Shown here: piece by piece, positions 24,125-27,373 of the stretch
Layout of the letters: each line of letters begins with the position of its first letter
How positions within the stretch are numbered: position 1 is the first letter of the stretch
Assembly: GCA_039591615.1 (NCBI GenBank)
Contig: JBDHDH010000044.1
Span: forward strand, 1 to 27,373
Direction: 5' to 3'
Origin: JBDHDH01 sp039591615
Lineage (GTDB): Bacteria; Gemmatimonadota; Gemmatimonadetes; Gemmatimonadales; GWC2-71-9
Length of the DNA: 27,373 bases
Translations under genes and position numbers: made by a program
Notes under the pieces: model-generated
The model's input: the letters and a program-made list of their open reading frames with translations, nothing else
Database searches by the model: none
Told to the model about the DNA's origin: nothing

Positions 24125-26221
24125 GTGAACCGTTCCCTGAGCACTCGAGCCCTAGCGCTGCGCACACTCGTGTATGGCGGTGGGGGCGCGTTCGTCGCCG
24201 CCGCGATGGCAGCGCTCTGGAATTCCCCCGATCTGCGCGACGGAGCTGCCGTCCTGCAGCTCGTGGTCCTCGTGGGGGCCGTTATGGTCACTCGCCGCAT
24301 TGGCCTCGCCCTTCCCGGCCGGGGATTCGCGTCCTTCATCCTCGCGGTGGTGATTATCGCCTTTCTCCTCCAAGGATGGGAGTTCGCGATCGTGGTGGCC
24401 GCCATCGGCGTTCCGCTAGGCGATCTCCTTTTCTTGCGAAGGAGGTGGAGTGGCGTCGCGACAGCTGCGCACATCGCGCTGGCTACGGGCGTTTCCGGTT
24501 GGTTGTACAGGCTCGCCGGAGGAGTGATCGGTCCGGGCGCTGTCTCTGCCGACAACTTGGCGCCGTTGGCCTTGCCGCTTGCAGCGGTTCCCGTCCTGGC
24601 GAATCTCACTTTCTATCTCGAATCGAGCTTCGCTGGAAACGTCGCCTGGGTGGATACCAAGATGACGCTCCGGTGGGAGGCCGTCGTCACGGCCACGGGG
24701 TCGGCGCTGGCCGTCGGGTGGGTGGCGCTCCTCCATGCAGGGTTGACGGCCCCGGTCACGGGGACGCTGGCTACGCTTCTGCTCATCGCCCTGGGGCTGC
24801 TCTACTGGGTCATCCGGGCGGCCGTTCACGCTGATGAGCTGAAGCTCGTCCAAGGCCTTGCCGGAGCGGTCGCCGCCGAGGCGAGCATCGAGCGCAGCTT
24901 CGCCCGCATACAGGAGATCACACGTCATCTCGTGGCGTGGGAGAACATGGGTTTCGCTCGCTACGACGAGGAGCAGGACGAGCTGGAGCTCGTAGCCGAA
25001 ACGGCAACCACGGAGAGGCTCCGCTTCGATGCCGGGTCAGGCCTCACCGGAGAGGCAGTCCGCCGGCGCCGACCGCTCGTCTCGAACATGTTCTCCAAGG
25101 CCAATATGGTTCTCCCTGAAGGCGAGACCGCGGGCTCTGAGGTCCTCATACCCTTGTACCACGGCGGTCAGTTGGTCGGCATGTGGAGCGTACGTCACTC
25201 CGATCCCACGATGTACCGAGAGTCCGACGGGGAGTTACTGAGTCTATTGGCTCCGCAGCTCGCGCTATCCCTCGCGGTGAGTTCGCTTTTGGCGCCCATC
25301 AACGCGTCCACCGAACGAACGGCGACCTACGTACGACACCTCACGACCACCAGTGATGTCATACGATCGGCCGCCGAGTCGGTGGCAGAGACAGCGGCCA
25401 GGGCCGAAGCGGAGGCGACACGGGCCGCTGCCCGGGTCGAGGAAGCCGTCCGAGCCCTGAGCCACCTGACCGATGGCATCGACGAGACCACGAAGACGGC
25501 CACACAGACTCGGGACGCGAGCCAACGCGTGGCCCTGGCAGCGGTCGACGTGCAGGAGGCCAGCAGCCGAACCGCCGAAGAGCTGCGCAACCTCACCGGC
25601 ACCATCGCGACCGGATCCGCCGAAGTGGGGCGGCTGCGAGACGCGGCCAATGAGGTCGAGCGCTTTGCCGAAACGATTGCCACCATCGCGAATCAGACGA
25701 ATCTGCTCGCGCTCAATGCGACCATCGAGGCTGCTCGCACAGGGATCCAAGGGAAAGGCTTCGCGGTCGTCGCGGAAGAGGTGCGCAAGCTGGCCGAACA
25801 GAGCGCCACCGCGGCACGAAACATGGGGCGCAAGTCGGAGGACACTCGACGGGTGATCGACCGAGCGGCGCGGGTGCTGGAGGACCTGGGCCGCCAACTC
25901 GAGGAGCTCGGTGGAGCCGCGACGCATTGGGGGAAGGAGCTCTCCGCCATCGTCACGTCGGCCGATGCGGCCCGAGACGCCGGCGAACGGATGACGGAAG
26001 TCCCCCGCCGGAGTCGAGATCTCGCCGATCGGGCGACTCAAGTCCTCGGGGACGCCCGAGCCGCGGCGGCCCGATCTGCCAGCGAAGTTGCCGGTGTGGC
26101 CCGAGCGGCGGAGGAGCAGCTTCGGTCGCTCGACGAGCTGCATCGCGGAGCCTCGGAACTTCGGCTGCTAGCGGAGCGCCTCACGGAAAGCGGCCGGGCA
26201 GTTACCGCTCGGGGTGAGTGA
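24125..26221 (+). CDS. Multi-pass membrane GAF chemoreceptor-like protein
   Basis: The 698-residue protein has about eight predicted membrane segments in residues 10-235, a GAF-like domain at about 255-388 (RITRHLVAWENMGFAR-type helix, EVLIPLYHGGQLVGMWSV), an alanine-rich coiled coil, and a methyl-accepting chemotaxis signalling tip at about 515-560 (IANQTNLLALNATIEAART, GKGFAVVAEEVRKLAEQS). The usual periplasmic sensor and HAMP domain are absent. The hydrophobic N-terminus may sense a membrane or cytoplasmic cue, and the GAF a small ligand. No che genes are in the window. It starts at GTG 24125, divergent from the selW-like gene across 145 bases. Confidence 0.85.
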   Translation: MNRSLSTRALALRTLVYGGGGAFVAAAMAALWNSPDLRDGAAVLQLVVLVGAVMVTRRIGLALPGRGFASFILAVVIIAFLLQGWEFAIVVAAIGVPLGDLLFLRRRWSGVATAAHIALATGVSGWLYRLAGGVIGPGAVSADNLAPLALPLAAVPVLANLTFYLESSFAGNVAWVDTKMTLRWEAVVTATGSALAVGWVALLHAGLTAPVTGTLATLLLIALGLLYWVIRAAVHADELKLVQGLAGAVAAEASIERSFARIQEITRHLVAWENMGFARYDEEQDELELVAETATTERLRFDAGSGLTGEAVRRRRPLVSNMFSKANMVLPEGETAGSEVLIPLYHGGQLVGMWSVRHSDPTMYRESDGELLSLLAPQLALSLAVSSLLAPINASTERTATYVRHLTTTSDVIRSAAESVAETAARAEAEATRAAARVEEAVRALSHLTDGIDETTKTATQTRDASQRVALAAVDVQEASSRTAEELRNLTGTIATGSAEVGRLRDAANEVERFAETIATIANQTNLLALNATIEAARTGIQGKGFAVVAEEVRKLAEQSATAARNMGRKSEDTRRVIDRAARVLEDLGRQLEELGGAATHWGKELSAIVTSADAARDAGERMTEVPRRSRDLADRATQVLGDARAAAARSASEVAGVARAAEEQLRSLDELHRGASELRLLAERLTESGRAVTARGE

Positions 26222-26289
26222 GGAATGTCACAAGTCGTTTACCACGAACGACGTAGCCGCTTCGGACGGATCGAGCGAACATTGCTCCC

Positions 26290-27373
26290 ATGTCTCGATT
26301 CCCATGTCTTCGTCGGCGCATTTCGTGCATCCTCGCGCTGGCTGCGACGGCTGCCGTCGGCCCAGCGACCGCTCAGAACGGCCACGGGGGACGCGTAGAG
26401 CTCGGCTCCTACGGTGCCTTCACCAAGTATGACGCTCAGAGTCTCGACCTCGACTCCCGGTTGGGCGCGGGAGGTCGATTGGGTGTCTTCCTGATCCCGG
26501 CTCTCTCCATCGAGGCGAACGGCGATTTCACCCAAACGGCCACCGCTGGCGGCGGTGTCCAGGTCGACGTCGCGCGAATCGGTGGGACCCTCTTCGGCCA
26601 CTTGAACCTGGCGAGCTGGAACAGCCTGTACCTCGGTGCCGGCTACGAGCGCCTGTTCTACCGGGGTGCACTCGCCGCCGACGACAACGGCGGGCACGTC
26701 ATCCTCGGCGACCGGCTGCATTTCGGCCCGCGCGTGGCCCTGCGGCTCGAAGGCCGGGCAGCTTACTTCCCCAGCTCCGTGATGAAGGTCGGGGATGACA
26801 AGGTGCTCAACATCGGCGGTGCTGCAGGGATCTCGATCTTCGCTTTCGGCGGCCGGCAGCGGGACAGCGACGGCGATCTGGTTCGCGACAAGCGGGACCA
26901 ATGTCCGGATACGCCGGCGGGTGCCGTCGTCGATGACGTCGGGTGTCCGACCGACAGTGACCGCGACAGCATCTTCGACGGGCTCGACAGCTGCCCTGAC
27001 ACGCCCGTTGGCGCGGTGGTGGATGCCCTCGGATGCCCCAAGGACACGGACGCCGATCGGGTCTTGGACGGGATCGATATCTGCCCCGACACACCGCCGG
27101 GCGCGGAGGTCGACCAAAACGGGTGCCCGCTGGACACCGACGCGGACGGTGTGTTCGACGGGCTCGACCAATGCCCCGCAACCCCAGAGCAGGCCGAGGT
27201 AGACACCGTGGGTTGCCCCAAGGACTCCGATCAGGACGGGGTGTTCGACGGCATCGACAGGTGCGCAGCGACGCCAGCCGGCACCGAGGTGGACAGCGTG
27301 GGTTGTCCGGTGTTATTCAGGGAAGAGAGGGGCCGGGTCCAACCCCTGATCCTCAAGGGCGTGAACTTCGCGG
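26290..27373 (+). CDS. OmpA-family protein with type 3 repeats (truncated at window end)
   Basis: ATG 26290 opens a signal peptide (ISCILALAATAAVGPATAQ, cleavage near residue 30). Residues about 32-190 form an outer-membrane beta-barrel (RVELGSYGAFTKYD, LGVFLIPALSIEANGDF, LYLGAGYERLFY, LRLEGRAAYFP). Then comes an array of thrombospondin type 3 repeats with DxDxD calcium sites, and the frame runs into the start of an OmpA C-terminal peptidoglycan-binding domain (PLILKGVNFA) where the window ends. Such proteins tie the outer membrane to the cell wall. The frame is open to the edge, so it has no stop here. It starts 68 bases after the chemoreceptor gene. Confidence 0.9.
   Translation, partial: MSRFPCLRRRISCILALAATAAVGPATAQNGHGGRVELGSYGAFTKYDAQSLDLDSRLGAGGRLGVFLIPALSIEANGDFTQTATAGGGVQVDVARIGGTLFGHLNLASWNSLYLGAGYERLFYRGALAADDNGGHVILGDRLHFGPRVALRLEGRAAYFPSSVMKVGDDKVLNIGGAAGISIFAFGGRQRDSDGDLVRDKRDQCPDTPAGAVVDDVGCPTDSDRDSIFDGLDSCPDTPVGAVVDALGCPKDTDADRVLDGIDICPDTPPGAEVDQNGCPLDTDADGVFDGLDQCPATPEQAEVDTVGCPKDSDQDGVFDGIDRCAATPAGTEVDSVGCPVLFREERGRVQPLILKGVNFA
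26863..27311 (+). repeat. Thrombospondin type 3 repeat array (about 5 units)
   Basis: Five units of about 30 residues (90 bases) follow the pattern DxDxDxxxDxxDxCPxTPxGAxVDxxGCP. Each brings calcium-binding aspartates and a cysteine pair. Units are similar but not identical at the DNA level, so the array is old rather than freshly expanded. Confidence 0.85.

Noticed and set aside
26239..27171. Long minus-strand open frame opposite the type 3 repeats
   Set aside because: It is the antisense shadow of a repetitive, GC-rich coding region with a clear OmpA-type protein on the plus strand; its residues show no family pattern.

Overview
The window looks like a piece of a GC-rich, Gram-negative chromosome. 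The gene content fits Gemmatimonadota or a relative: an ImuB/DnaE2 mutagenesis locus, a secreted M14 peptidase, a TAXI-type TRAP transporter, a PAS-Fis regulator and an OmpA-like protein with thrombospondin type 3 repeats. The phylum is inferred from style and was not tested. I see no tRNA, rRNA, CRISPR array, transposase or phage gene.

Bases 1-7914 form a DNA damage and mutagenesis neighbourhood. After the tail of an unknown gene come a small zinc-ribbon protein, an SPL-like radical SAM protein, a convergent DUF72 protein, imuB, a small linker gene (DUF6504-like) and dnaE2. No imuA is present. A shared motif, roughly GTTTCGGnnTATATTCGG (two TTCGG blocks 11 bp apart), sits before the zinc-ribbon/radical SAM pair as an inverted pair and before imuB as a single copy. 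It is a candidate SOS operator for this lineage. G-rich palindromic inserts occur in frame in imuB and in the linker gene.

Bases 8104-13852 hold a secreted M14 metallopeptidase, a fused TAXI TRAP permease and its substrate-binding lipoprotein, all on the plus strand. On the minus strand, 13860-16254 reads thioesterase, small lipoprotein, ispH. A small membrane-anchored protein (16315-16641) follows on the plus strand. Next, on the minus strand, come a PAS-Fis regulator and an overlapping outer-membrane barrel protein. A tetR gene diverges from them across a spacer with several dyads.

Bases 20041-23979 (minus strand) read selW-like gene, pfkA, DEAH-type helicase. The selW-like gene is the main hidden item. 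It is a 76-codon Rdx-family reading frame interrupted by one in-frame TGA exactly at the second position of the CxxC/CxxU redox motif. A hairpin with a GUC apical loop starts 14 nt after the TGA and is placed as a bacterial SECIS should be. It therefore looks like a selenoprotein, which ordinary gene calling would miss.

The window ends with a multi-pass membrane GAF chemoreceptor-like protein and a truncated OmpA-family barrel protein with calcium-binding type 3 repeats.
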